From the NCBI GenBank assembly GCA_017628025.1, contig JAGBZX010000041.1, positions 1 to 60,834 of the forward strand: DNA of 60,834 nt, written 5' to 3'. Below are positions 6,586 to 15,524 of this stretch, piece by piece (the first letter of the stretch is position 1; the number at the start of each line of letters is the position of its first letter). The notes beneath the pieces were generated by a model. That model ran no database searches, was not told the DNA's origin, and saw only the letters and a list, made by a program, of their open reading frames with translations. A program made the translations under genes and the position numbers. Origin of the DNA: Kiritimatiellia bacterium. GTDB taxonomy: Bacteria; Verrucomicrobiota; Kiritimatiellia; RFP12; UBA1067.

Positions 6586-8352
6586 ATGAAAAAATTTCTT
6601 AGCGGAAATGAAGCTATTGCTTATGCAGCAGCGCAGGCTGGTTGTGCCGTTGCCTCAGCATATCCCGGCACGCCTTCAACTGAGATTTTAGAGAATGTTG
6701 CCAAGTTCAAAGACACGATAAATTGCGAATGGGCAGTTAACGAGAAGGTCGCTATGGAAACTGCCATTGGTGCGTCTATGGCTGGTGCTAGAGCGTTAAC
6801 GGCAATGAAGCATGTTGGATTAAATGTAGCGATGGATCCGCTTATGACATTTACCTTTACTGGCGCTACTGGCGGTATGGTAATTATTTCTGCCGATGAT
6901 CCAGGTATGCATTCTTCTCAGAATGAACAGGACAATCGCAATCTGGCAAAGTTTGCTAGAGTACCGCTTCTTGAGCCTTCTGACAGCCAAGAAGCATATG
7001 ATATGTGTATTGAGGCGTTTGATATTTCTGAAAAATTCGAAGTGCCTGTGATGATTCGCCTTACTACTCGCACAAGTCACTCTTCTTCGCTCGTAGAGCT
7101 TGGTGATTTTAAACCAACGCGCCGCGAAAATATTGAGTATGTTCGCGATATTAAAAAACGTTTGCCTGTGCCTATGTTTGCTAGAATGCATCGCTATGCT
7201 GCTCAAAAGCGCACAGATGAGATGAGAGGCGAATCCGAGAAAAGTTCGCTCAACAAAATGGAGATTCTTAATACATCTCTAGGTATTGTTACAAGCGCAG
7301 TTGCGTATCAATACGTTAAAGAAATCTTCCCAGAGTATTCTGTTCTTAAACTAGGGTGGACAAATCCATTACCAATTTCTCTAGTGCGTGATTTTGCTTC
7401 AAAAGTTGATAAGCTTGTAGTTGTAGAAGAATTAGATCCTTTCCTTGAAGATCAGATTCGCGCTTTAGGAATAAGTGTTGTAAATCATGAGACCGAACTA
7501 AACATGATGGAGCTTAATGCTGATCGCTTGCAAAATCTCCGCCATGAGATTATTGGCGATGTTCCTGCGGCGAAACTGCCCACTGAGCCTGAGTCGCCTC
7601 TACCAACGCGTCCACCAGTCCTTTGTGCCGGTTGTGGTCATCGCGGCGTATTTTATATGCTATCAAAATTAGGTGCTACTGTTACTGGTGATATCGGATG
7701 TTATACATTAGGAGCATTTCCTCCGCTAAATGCAATGGATACAACGATATGCATGGGTGCATCGATTGGTAACGCCGCTGGCATGAAAAAAGCAGGTCTT
7801 AAAGGGCGTATTTGTGCTGTCTTAGGTGATTCAACATTTTTCCATTCTGGAATCACTGGCGCTCTTAGCGCACTTTATAATTCTACTCCAGTTACAACAG
7901 TTGTCCTTGATAATCGTATTACCGCGATGACGGGACATCAAGATAATCCTGGCACAGGCAAGACCCTAGCAGGCGATGACGCAAATGTTACTGAAATTGC
8001 AGATATTGCTCGTGCGCTTGGGTATAAAAAGGTCGAAAAGATTTCTGCTGATGATTTTGACGCGCTTGAGAAAACGCTAAAAGAATCTATGGATGGAGAA
8101 GAGCCAGCGCTTATTATCGCGTATGCACCTTGCAGAATCGCTGCTAAACTTACGAAGGAAGGCCTTTGCAAAGTTAATGCAGACAAGTGCAAAGCATGTG
8201 GCCAGTGCTTTAAACTTGGCTGCCCAGCGATAACTCGCGGTCAAGAAGTCTCACAAGGCCGGTTTAAAATGGTTATTGATGAAAGTCAGTGCGCTGGATG
8301 TAGCCATTGTACACAAGTTTGTAAGTTTGCTGCAATTGAACGAATTAGGTGA
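6586..8352 (+). CDS. iorA: Indolepyruvate:ferredoxin oxidoreductase alpha subunit
   Basis: A thiamine-diphosphate and iron-sulfur enzyme that oxidatively decarboxylates aryl pyruvates to aryl-acetyl-CoA with ferredoxin, or runs in reverse to make aromatic 2-oxo acids. It starts MKKFLSGNEAIAYAA, very typical of IorA. AYPGTPSTEI belongs to the pyruvate-oxidoreductase-like domain. The ThDP domain has GCGHRGVFYM, GDIGCYTLGA and GDSTFFHSGITGAL. The C terminus carries two 4Fe-4S clusters (CKACGQCFKLGCP and CAGCSHCTQVC). ATG 6586 has AAGG 9 nt upstream; ATG 6565 lacks an RBS. The partner subunit gene iorB is not adjacent, which is unusual. It appears co-transcribed with ilvBN. Confidence 0.93.
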   Translation: MKKFLSGNEAIAYAAAQAGCAVASAYPGTPSTEILENVAKFKDTINCEWAVNEKVAMETAIGASMAGARALTAMKHVGLNVAMDPLMTFTFTGATGGMVIISADDPGMHSSQNEQDNRNLAKFARVPLLEPSDSQEAYDMCIEAFDISEKFEVPVMIRLTTRTSHSSSLVELGDFKPTRRENIEYVRDIKKRLPVPMFARMHRYAAQKRTDEMRGESEKSSLNKMEILNTSLGIVTSAVAYQYVKEIFPEYSVLKLGWTNPLPISLVRDFASKVDKLVVVEELDPFLEDQIRALGISVVNHETELNMMELNADRLQNLRHEIIGDVPAAKLPTEPESPLPTRPPVLCAGCGHRGVFYMLSKLGATVTGDIGCYTLGAFPPLNAMDTTICMGASIGNAAGMKKAGLKGRICAVLGDSTFFHSGITGALSALYNSTPVTTVVLDNRITAMTGHQDNPGTGKTLAGDDANVTEIADIARALGYKKVEKISADDFDALEKTLKESMDGEEPALIIAYAPCRIAAKLTKEGLCKVNADKCKACGQCFKLGCPAITRGQEVSQGRFKMVIDESQCAGCSHCTQVCKFAAIERIR

Positions 8353-8379
8353 TTATTAGTGGTCTTAAGTGTAGTTATA

Positions 8380-8388
8380 TGCTATAAT
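8380..8388 (+). promoter_or_regulatory. Extended -10 promoter of the XRE-cupin gene
   Basis: TGCTATAAT followed by AC lies 28 nt after the iorA stop. No good -35 is seen. The predicted start is near 8395, just before the RBS AAGGAG at 8399-8404. Confidence 0.72.
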
Positions 8389-8411
8389 ACACGATTACAA
8401 GGAGATTGAAA

Positions 8412-8984
8412 ATGGCAGATACAGAACGTGAATTAAAGGTTGGTTCAAGAATACGCTCATATCGCGAACGTCTTGATATGAGCATTTACGATCTTTCGCA
8501 AAAAACAGGTATTGACGAAAAGGTAATTAATAACATCGAAAAGGGTTTAGTTCAGCCTGCTCTTGGAGTCCTAACTAAGATATCTCGCGCTCTTGGTCAG
8601 CGCCTTGGTACATTTACTGACGACCAATTTAAGCCAGACCCAATTATTACGAGAGCTTCGGATATTGAGGCGTCAAAGGTTGCTGTAAAAGGCGTCAATG
8701 AGCTTGGCTATTCTAGTCACTCCTTAGCTATCGGTAAGCCCGATCGTCATATGGATCCTTTTAGGATTGAGTTCCAAGCCGACGGGGTTGACGAGCTTTC
8801 CAGCCATGAGGGAGAAGAGCTTATTATTTGTATTAACGGCGAAGTAGAACTTACTTACGGTCAAACTAAGCAAGTTTTAAAACCAGGTGATACTGCGTAC
8901 TATAACTCTGTAGTTAAGCATGGTTTAAGAGCTTTAGGCGGTAAGGGAGCGTCTATCTACGGTATTGTATTTATGCCTTTTTAA
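8412..8984 (+). CDS. XRE-family transcriptional regulator with C-terminal cupin domain
   Basis: A 190-residue protein with an N-terminal helix-turn-helix of the XRE/Cro type (about residues 8-65, including SIYDLSQKTGIDEKVINNIE) and a C-terminal double-stranded beta-helix cupin_2 domain (about 115-188, with HEGEELIICINGEVEL and LKPGDTAYYN). Such regulators bind a small ligand in the cupin and often sit beside IorAB or acyl-CoA ligase genes, so iorA is a plausible target; this is inference. ATG 8412 has AAGGAG 7 nt upstream, better than TTG 8406. It has its own promoter, and the galM gene follows 24 nt later. Confidence 0.88.
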   Translation: MADTERELKVGSRIRSYRERLDMSIYDLSQKTGIDEKVINNIEKGLVQPALGVLTKISRALGQRLGTFTDDQFKPDPIITRASDIEASKVAVKGVNELGYSSHSLAIGKPDRHMDPFRIEFQADGVDELSSHEGEELIICINGEVELTYGQTKQVLKPGDTAYYNSVVKHGLRALGGKGASIYGIVFMPF

Positions 8985-9008
8985 ACTATGAATAAATGGA
9001 GGTCACTT

Positions 9009-10136
9009 ATGAAAACAGCAACGTCGTGTGTTATTGGTCTTTTGGCTGGTGCAGTTATTGCTACGCCAAAACCATTTGGTAAACTTTCTGATGGCCGCGA
9101 AGCAAAGCTGTGGAGAATTACTGGCGCTGGTGGTCTTGTTGTCGATGTGACAGACTACGGTGGTCGTATTGTTAGAGTATATGCTCCAGATCGTTTCGGC
9201 AATCTTGACGACGTAACTCTTGGTTGGAACACGGCTGGTGAATATGAAAAGTACGGCTATTCAATGGGTACGCTCATTGGCCGCTTTGGCAACAGAATTG
9301 CAGATGGCAAATTCGTGCTTGATGGTAAGACCTATCAGTTAGAATGCAACGAAACTTCGCCATCTCCTCGTAATTGTAATCTCCATGGTGGCCCTGATGG
9401 TTGGGACAATCGCATTTGGGGCGTTAAAGAAACTTCTTTTGAAGGTTCTCCTGCGCTTGAATTGACGCTCACTAGCCCTGATGGAGACCAAGGCTTCCCA
9501 GGAAAGGTTGATGTAAAAGTTACATATGCTGTAACTAAGGACAACAAGCTTATTGTTGAATATAAGGCTATTACCGATAAGCCTACAGTTATTAATCCTA
9601 CTCACCACGGTTACTGGAATTTAGCAGGCGAGGCTAGTGGTAATGTTCTTTCTCAGCAACTTCAGATTTTTGCTGATGAATATACTCAAATTACTCCTGG
9701 CTTAATACCTGTTAAAAATGTTTCTGTTAAGGGGACAGCTTTTGACTTTACTTCTCTTCGTCGCATTGATGAGAAAAAAGCTGATATGGAAAAAGATGTT
9801 TCTCTTTGCCATACTACACACTGGTATGACCATAACTTTATGCTCCGCGGCAAAACTGGCGAAATGAAAAAGGCTTGCCTTATGGTAGACCCAGTTTCTG
9901 GTCGCCAAATGGAAATTTGGACTACCGAGCCTGCTATGCAGATGTATGGCGCGCAGAATATGGATGGGACAATGCCTGCAAAGCGTGCTGGCGCGTTTTA
10001 TCCTGCTTTCGCAGGTATGGCGCTTGAAACGCAGCATTGCCCAGACTCGCCAAATCACCCTGAATTCCCCTCAACAACGCTTAGGCCTTCTGAGGAATTT
10101 AGCTCTCGTACAGAATATAGATTTTCAGCAAAATAA
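9009..10136 (+). CDS. galM: Aldose 1-epimerase (mutarotase) with signal peptide
   Basis: Interconverts the alpha and beta anomers of aldoses such as galactose and glucose. GRFGNRIADGKF, NLHGGPDGWDNRIW, the catalytic-acid region NPTHHGYWNLAGE and the catalytic base Glu in ALETQHCPDSPNH are all present. The N terminus (MKTATSCVIGLLAGAVIA) looks like a signal peptide, so this copy probably works in the periplasm on sugars from outside. ATG 9009 has GGAGG 6 nt upstream; ATG 8988 lacks an RBS. The length of 375 is normal for the secreted type. gatB starts 2 nt after its stop. Confidence 0.92.
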   Translation: MKTATSCVIGLLAGAVIATPKPFGKLSDGREAKLWRITGAGGLVVDVTDYGGRIVRVYAPDRFGNLDDVTLGWNTAGEYEKYGYSMGTLIGRFGNRIADGKFVLDGKTYQLECNETSPSPRNCNLHGGPDGWDNRIWGVKETSFEGSPALELTLTSPDGDQGFPGKVDVKVTYAVTKDNKLIVEYKAITDKPTVINPTHHGYWNLAGEASGNVLSQQLQIFADEYTQITPGLIPVKNVSVKGTAFDFTSLRRIDEKKADMEKDVSLCHTTHWYDHNFMLRGKTGEMKKACLMVDPVSGRQMEIWTTEPAMQMYGAQNMDGTMPAKRAGAFYPAFAGMALETQHCPDSPNHPEFPSTTLRPSEEFSSRTEYRFSAK

Positions 10137-10138
10137 AA

Positions 10139-11572
10139 ATGCAATTCGAAAACACAATCGGTCTTGAGACTCACGTTCAATTAAAGACTGAAACTAAAAT
10201 GTTCTGCTCATGCCGTTTGAAAACGGGTTGTGAGCCAAACGTAAACGTCTGCCCGGTATGCCTAGGCTATCCGGGCGCGTTGCCTGTCATGAACAAACAA
10301 GCTATTAAGTTTACTGTAATGAGTGGCTTGATGCTTGGCTGTGAGATAAATCACCGTGCCACATTTGATAGAAAAAATTATTTCTATCCTGATATGGCAA
10401 AGGATTATCAAATTTCAGAAAATTTCCATCCGCTTTGTATAGGTGGAGGAGTTACGATACAAACTCCTAATGGTCCTAAGTTTATTAGGATTAATCATAT
10501 CCATCTTGAAGAAGATGCCGCTAAAATCAACCACTATGCAAATTCTTCAGGTGTTGATTTTAACCGTGGCGGAACACCTTTGATGGAGATTGTTTCTGAG
10601 CCTGATATCTCATCTGCCGATGAAGCGATTGCATATCTGGAAGCGCTTAAGGAAATGCTTGTGTATGCTGGCGTTAGTGACTGCAACCTTGAAGAAGGCA
10701 ATATGCGTTCTGACGTAAATATTTCAATTCGTCCTCAAGGTTCAGATAAGCTAGGCACGAAAGTTGAAATTAAAAACATGAATTCCTTCTCCGGTATTCA
10801 TGCCGCGCTTCAATACGAAGCAATTCGTCAGCGTCGTGCAATTGCTGCAGGAGTTGAGATTATTCAAGAAACGCGCAGATGGGATGCTGATGCTGGAGAG
10901 ACACTTTCAATGAGAACGAAAGAGAATGCTCACGATTACAGATATTTCCCAGAGCCTGATCTAGTGCCAATTGAACTTGATGAAGAGACTATTGAGTCAT
11001 GGCGTTCACTTTTGCCGGAATTACCAGAAGTTCGCAGAGCGAGAATGATTTCTGATTACGGTATTGCAGAGTATGATGCAGATGTGCTTTCGCGTAATAA
11101 GGCCAATGCTGATTATTTTGAAAATGCCGCGAAGGGGCTAGAAAAGAAAACTGCTAAGCAGCTTTGTAACCTTTTCATGAGTGATGTTATGGCACTTATG
11201 AATGAGACTGGCATTAGCGTTACAGAGTCTCTTTTAACGCCTGAAGCGCTATCTCAACTCGTTCAAATGGCTTCAACTGGAAAAATCAACGGCCCAACAG
11301 TAAAGGAACTACTTCCTGAATTATTTACAAAGGGTGGAGAACCTGTAAAAATAGTTCAGGAGCGTGGGCTAGGAGCTGTAAATGACACAGCAGAGCTTGA
11401 AAGGTTCGTAGATGAAGCTATTAAGGCCAACCCTGGACCAGTAGCAGATTTCAAAAATGGCAAGAAAGCTGCCGCGGGCTTTTTCGTTGGTCAAGTTATG
11501 AAACTTTCAAAGGGCAAAGCAGATCCTAAGATTGTTGGTCAAATAGTTCAGCAAAAACTTTCACAAGCATGA
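10139..11572 (+). CDS. gatB: Aspartyl/glutamyl-tRNA(Asn/Gln) amidotransferase subunit B
   Basis: Part of the GatCAB complex that amidates Glu-tRNA-Gln and Asp-tRNA-Asn. The N-terminal catalytic core shows IGLETHVQLKT, the zinc-binding region CSCRLKTGC...CPVCLGYPG and FDRKNYFYPDMAKDYQIS. The C-terminal tRNA-binding helical/YqeY-like domain runs from about residue 325. The length of 477 is full. gatA and gatC are not in the window, so the complex is encoded at split loci. The small following gene overlaps the stop by 4 nt. Confidence 0.96.
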   Translation: MQFENTIGLETHVQLKTETKMFCSCRLKTGCEPNVNVCPVCLGYPGALPVMNKQAIKFTVMSGLMLGCEINHRATFDRKNYFYPDMAKDYQISENFHPLCIGGGVTIQTPNGPKFIRINHIHLEEDAAKINHYANSSGVDFNRGGTPLMEIVSEPDISSADEAIAYLEALKEMLVYAGVSDCNLEEGNMRSDVNISIRPQGSDKLGTKVEIKNMNSFSGIHAALQYEAIRQRRAIAAGVEIIQETRRWDADAGETLSMRTKENAHDYRYFPEPDLVPIELDEETIESWRSLLPELPEVRRARMISDYGIAEYDADVLSRNKANADYFENAAKGLEKKTAKQLCNLFMSDVMALMNETGISVTESLLTPEALSQLVQMASTGKINGPTVKELLPELFTKGGEPVKIVQERGLGAVNDTAELERFVDEAIKANPGPVADFKNGKKAAAGFFVGQVMKLSKGKADPKIVGQIVQQKLSQA

Positions 11573-11991
11573 AAAAACTTTTATCAGCCGTCGTTATTTT
11601 AGCGCTTTCTATGTTTTGTGGGTGCAATACACTTGTGCCAGTGCAAACAATGCTATTTCTAGATGATAACGGCAATGTGATACAAGTGGACTATTCTCGT
11701 GCAAAGAAGGATTATGTAACTACTTATAAGTCGCCGTTAAATGGGGCCGAGCTTACTTTTGGCACAAAACTTCATGTATGTGTGCATATGCCTGATGGCT
11801 ATAGATTTAAAGCGTGGGAGACGAAAAAAATTATCTCAAACGCCACGATGTATATGTCAACAGATGAGCGCTGGCTTTTTCATGCTAGAGGCACAACGTG
11901 CTCAGTGTATGAAAGAACCATTGATAAAAGAGACTATAAGTTAGTTTACGAAGGCGTGATGTGTTCGGCTAAAAAGCCTGGTGAGTTATGA
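11569..11991 (+). CDS. Small secreted protein, possible lipoprotein, unknown function
   Basis: I do not recognise the family. The 140-residue product starts MKKLLSAVVILALSMFCGCN, a signal sequence ending in a Cys that could be a lipobox, though FCGC is a poor match to the usual L-[AS]-[GA]-C. The rest is a small beta-rich domain (for example MLFLDDNGNVIQVDY, KLHVCVHMPDGYRFKAW) with no catalytic pattern. It overlaps gatB by 4 nt at the 5' end and trmJ by 4 nt at the 3' end, so it is translated as part of this operon. That tight packing is the best evidence that it is real. Confidence 0.7.
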   Translation: MKKLLSAVVILALSMFCGCNTLVPVQTMLFLDDNGNVIQVDYSRAKKDYVTTYKSPLNGAELTFGTKLHVCVHMPDGYRFKAWETKKIISNATMYMSTDERWLFHARGTTCSVYERTIDKRDYKLVYEGVMCSAKKPGEL

Positions 11992-12725
11992 TAAATCCAT
12001 TAGACAATATACGCATCGTCCTGGTCGGGACTCTTTATACAGGAAATGTTGGCTCAAGTTGTCGTGCTATGGCGAATATGGGCATTCGTCATTTACGCCT
12101 TGCCGCGCCTAATTTGCAAAATTCATGGGATGAAGGCGAGCGATTGGCGGTGCATGCTACTGACATTATGAATTCTAGAGAAGAATATCCTTCTCTAGAA
12201 GAAGCTGTTAAAGACTGTGTCGCTGTCGTTGGTACAACAGCCAGAGAAGGGCTTTATCGTCAACACTCTAAAACGCCGCGTGAATCTGCTCCAGATTTGC
12301 TTTCGCTAGCGCAGACTGGGCCTGTCGCAATAGTTTTTGGCAGAGAGGACAAAGGGCTTCTTAATGAAGAAATTGCACAATGCACACACTTACTAAGAAT
12401 CCCTGTAAGTGAAGGCTACACATCTATAAATCTTTCGCAAGCTGTCCTTATTACGACATACGAGCTTTTTACTGCTTCTGGCACATATCTTCCGCCAAAG
12501 GAAAAAGCGCCGCCTGCTCCTCAAGCTCAAAAAGCCCAATTGATAAAGAATTGGTCTAAAATGCTTATCGAAACAGGTTTTATGAAGGAAGAGCAAACAG
12601 ATCACTTTATGCAGGGCTTTCAACGAGTTTTCAGCAGAGGAGTATTTTCAAAAGACGACGCTGCTCTAATGTTAGGTGTTGCCAGGCAAGTTTCTTGGGC
12701 AATCAAAAACCAGAGGGAAATATGA
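11988..12725 (+). CDS. trmJ: SPOUT-family tRNA 2'-O-ribose methyltransferase, TrmJ-like
   Basis: An S-adenosylmethionine-dependent methyltransferase of the SpoU/TrmH class. It shows LVGTLYTGNVGSSCRAMANM (motif 1), AIVFGREDKGL (motif 2) and IPVSEGYTSINLSQAV (motif 3), the trefoil-knot cofactor site. TrmJ methylates ribose 32 of several tRNAs. The length of 245 and the C-terminal helical extension match TrmJ better than TrmL or TrmH. Its stop TGA overlaps the ATG of the following flavoprotein. Exact substrate is inferred from family. Confidence 0.88.
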   Translation: MINPLDNIRIVLVGTLYTGNVGSSCRAMANMGIRHLRLAAPNLQNSWDEGERLAVHATDIMNSREEYPSLEEAVKDCVAVVGTTAREGLYRQHSKTPRESAPDLLSLAQTGPVAIVFGREDKGLLNEEIAQCTHLLRIPVSEGYTSINLSQAVLITTYELFTASGTYLPPKEKAPPAPQAQKAQLIKNWSKMLIETGFMKEEQTDHFMQGFQRVFSRGVFSKDDAALMLGVARQVSWAIKNQREI

Positions 12726-15169
12726 AATATGATGTTTTAGTTATTGGCACTGGTGTTATAGGTTGTGCTATAACTCGTGAATTATCTCGCTACAATCTCA
12801 GTGTTGCAGCTTTAGATGCTGCTAGTGATGTTGCAGAAGGGGCGTCAAAGGCTAATAGCGCTATTGTTCATGCTGGCTTTGATGCTAAGCCTGGTTCTTT
12901 AAAGGCGAAGTTTAATGTTCTAGGTAATAGCATTTTTGAAGATGTTTGCCGCGAGCTTAAAGTCCCGTTTCGTCGTAACGGCTCTTTGGTGCTGGCGTTT
13001 GGGGAAGAAGATGAAGCAACTCTTGCCTCTTTGAAAACGCGCGCCGAAGAAAATGGTGTTCCTGTTGAAATTATCTCACAAGAGGAACTTCGTCGCCGTG
13101 AGAGCAATGTGTCAAAAGAAGCTACTGCTGCACTGTGGGCTCCTACTGGCGGAATATGCTGTCCATACGAATTAACATTTCGTTATGCCGAAAATGCAGC
13201 GGCAAATGGTGCAGAGTTTTTCTTTGATGCGAAGGTAGTTGAGCTTACTAAAGAAGACAATCTCTGGAAGATTTCTTGCGAAGATGGTAGAGTTTTCTTT
13301 GCTCGTGCCGTTGTAAATGCTGCTGGTATAAATTCTGATGAAATAAACAACAAGGTTTGTTCGACTAAATACTCTATTAAAGCTCGTCGTGGTGAATACT
13401 TGATGTTGGATCGTGATGAGGATGGCGTTTTTTCAGCTACGATGTTCCAGTGTCCATCTAAGATGGGCAAGGGGATTCTAGTTTCGCCTACTGTCGACGG
13501 CACAGTTATTGTTGGCCCCACAGCAGAAGATATTGAAGATAAAGAAGATAAAGCTACTACATTTGAAGGTTTAGAAAAAGTTAAATCTGGTGCAATGCAA
13601 ACGTATCCAGGTTTGCCACTTAATAAAGTTATCGCTGAGTTTTCTGGCTTAAGAGCTCATGAAACAACAACAGGAGATTTTGTAATTGGCGAAGCTCCAG
13701 ATGCAGAATTTTTCTTTAACGCTTTAGGTATTGAGTCTCCTGGATTAACTTCAGCGCCTGCCATAGGATTGCATTTAGCAGAGCTTGTTTCTAATCGCCT
13801 AGGTGTTTCTCGCAAAAACCCATCATTAATTTCAAAGGATGTCAGCTGGTGGCCAAAAACTCGCGAAATGAAACCAGAGGAATTGGCCGAATTAGTTGAA
13901 AAAGATCCTTCCTTTGGGCGAATAATTTGCCGTTGTGAAGGTGTAACAGAAGGTGAAATTAGAGCTGCTATTCGCGCCCGAGTTGGAGCACGCACGCTAG
14001 ATGGTATTAAACGCCGTACGCGTAGCGGCATGGGGCGTTGCCAAGGGGGCTTTTGCACGCCTAGACTTATTGAAATACTTGGTGCTGAATTAGGCTTACC
14101 ACCAGAGGCTTTTTTGCTTTCTCGCAAAACTGCACCTATTCAGTTAAAGAAGAATGAATCATCAAGAAAATCTGATGACGGTATAATAGATGTTTTAGTC
14201 GTTGGCGCTGGTCCCGCTGGTCTTGCAGCTGCTTGCGAGGCGAAAGATGCAGGGGCGAAAGAGGTTCTTGTTATTGAGCGCGATGACGCTCCTGGTGGCA
14301 TTCTTCAGCAATGTATCCATAATGGGTTTGGTCTTCACCGCTTTAAAGAAGAATTAACTGGCCCAGAATACGCCCAGCGTTACGTAGATATGGCGATAGA
14401 ACGAGACATCCCCATTATCTGCGGGACGATGGTTCTTGAAATTTCTCCAATCGCTGATGGCACTTGTCACGTAACAACTATGAGTCCTCGTGGGGGGCTG
14501 AAGATTCATCGCACGCGTTCAGTAGTTTTGGCGATGGGATGCCGCGAAAGGCCTCGCGGCGCTCTTATGACTCCTGGCACGAGACCTGCCGGTGTCTATA
14601 CAGCTGGCACTGTGCAAAGGCTAGTAAACATGGATGGCATAATGCCAGGTAAAAAAGTCGTGATTTTAGGCTCTGGTGATATAGGCCTAATAATGGCGCG
14701 CCGTCTTACATTCTCGGGGGCTAAGGTTCTTGCATGTATTGAGATTATGAAGAAGTCTTCAGGTCTTATGCGTAACGTTGTTCAATGCTTGAACGATTAC
14801 GACATTCCTTTACTTTTATCTCATACGGTTACAAATGTAGAAGGCGGTGACCATGTCACAGGCGTTACTGTTGCAAAAGTTGATGATTCATTAAAGCCAA
14901 TTCCAGGCACTGAAATTCATTACGATTGCGACACACTAGTTCTTTCTTGCGGGCTTATTCCCGAAAATGAGCTTACGAAAAAAGCTGGTATTGAGATGGA
15001 TCCAAAAACTCGCGGGCCAAAGGTTGATGAAAAAATGGCTACAAGTGTCCCAGGCATATTTGCCGGTGGCAATGTAGTTAGAGTTTATGATCTTGTTGAC
15101 TGGGTAAGTAGAGACTCTGCTATTGCAGGTCGCTCTGCGGCAGAATATGCTCTAAAGAATGTGAGGTAA
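12722..15169 (+). CDS. Glycerol-3-phosphate dehydrogenase (GlpA-like) fused to a pyridine-nucleotide-disulfide type FAD oxidoreductase
   Basis: Two flavoproteins in one chain of about 815 residues. Part 1 (1-480) is a GlpA-type FAD dehydrogenase: the FAD motif VLVIGTGVIGCAITREL, then SKANSAIVHAGFDAKPGS. It ends in a BFD-like 2Fe-2S domain with CRCEGVTEGEI and RCQGGFC. Part 2 (from about 490) is an NAD(P)/FAD oxidoreductase: VLVVGAGPAGLAAAC, CIHNGFGLHRFKEELTGPEY, VVILGSGDIGLIMARRL and the C-terminal GIFAGGNVVRVYDLVDWV. In clostridia these are usually two adjacent genes followed by a DUF1667 gene; here the DUF1667 gene follows after 5 nt. The likely reaction is glycerol-3-phosphate oxidation to dihydroxyacetone phosphate. 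ATG 12722 has GAGGG 5 nt upstream. Confidence 0.87.
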   Translation: MKYDVLVIGTGVIGCAITRELSRYNLSVAALDAASDVAEGASKANSAIVHAGFDAKPGSLKAKFNVLGNSIFEDVCRELKVPFRRNGSLVLAFGEEDEATLASLKTRAEENGVPVEIISQEELRRRESNVSKEATAALWAPTGGICCPYELTFRYAENAAANGAEFFFDAKVVELTKEDNLWKISCEDGRVFFARAVVNAAGINSDEINNKVCSTKYSIKARRGEYLMLDRDEDGVFSATMFQCPSKMGKGILVSPTVDGTVIVGPTAEDIEDKEDKATTFEGLEKVKSGAMQTYPGLPLNKVIAEFSGLRAHETTTGDFVIGEAPDAEFFFNALGIESPGLTSAPAIGLHLAELVSNRLGVSRKNPSLISKDVSWWPKTREMKPEELAELVEKDPSFGRIICRCEGVTEGEIRAAIRARVGARTLDGIKRRTRSGMGRCQGGFCTPRLIEILGAELGLPPEAFLLSRKTAPIQLKKNESSRKSDDGIIDVLVVGAGPAGLAAACEAKDAGAKEVLVIERDDAPGGILQQCIHNGFGLHRFKEELTGPEYAQRYVDMAIERDIPIICGTMVLEISPIADGTCHVTTMSPRGGLKIHRTRSVVLAMGCRERPRGALMTPGTRPAGVYTAGTVQRLVNMDGIMPGKKVVILGSGDIGLIMARRLTFSGAKVLACIEIMKKSSGLMRNVVQCLNDYDIPLLLSHTVTNVEGGDHVTGVTVAKVDDSLKPIPGTEIHYDCDTLVLSCGLIPENELTKKAGIEMDPKTRGPKVDEKMATSVPGIFAGGNVVRVYDLVDWVSRDSAIAGRSAAEYALKNVR

Positions 15170-15174
15170 GTTCT

Positions 15175-15516
15175 ATGAAGATGATCTGTATTAGTTGTCC
15201 GCGCGGATGCGAAATGGACGTCGTTCAAGAAGCTGGTGAAGTAGTTGTAAAAGGAAACGCTTGCCCCAGAGGTGAAGATTACGGCAGAAATGAGTTAATT
15301 AACCCTACGAGAATGGTTACGGGGTTAGTTAAAGTAGCTGGTATGCGTAAGCCATTACCAGTTAAGACTTCTCGCCCCGTTCCTAAGGGAGCGATAGATG
15401 CCGTTCTATTTTCAATGCATCAGATGACCGTACAGTTACCAGTTAAAATTGGTGATGTTATTATCCAAGGGGTAGCTGGTACTGGAGTTGATATCGTTGC
15501 AACAGCAAATATGTAA
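15175..15516 (+). CDS. DUF1667 protein, partner of the GlpA-like oxidoreductase
   Basis: A 113-residue cytoplasmic protein with four conserved cysteines (CISCPRGC near residues 5-12 and ACPRGE near 33), suggesting an iron-sulfur or zinc site. It belongs to the DUF1667 group, which is almost always encoded next to GlpA-like and FAD-dependent oxidoreductases, as here (5 nt gap). By inference it is a small electron-transfer subunit of the glycerol-3-phosphate dehydrogenase complex. The C terminus has a small beta-barrel-like segment (VKIGDVIIQGVAGTGVDIVA). Confidence 0.85.
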   Translation: MKMICISCPRGCEMDVVQEAGEVVVKGNACPRGEDYGRNELINPTRMVTGLVKVAGMRKPLPVKTSRPVPKGAIDAVLFSMHQMTVQLPVKIGDVIIQGVAGTGVDIVATANM

Positions 15517-15524
15517 GGAGTATC

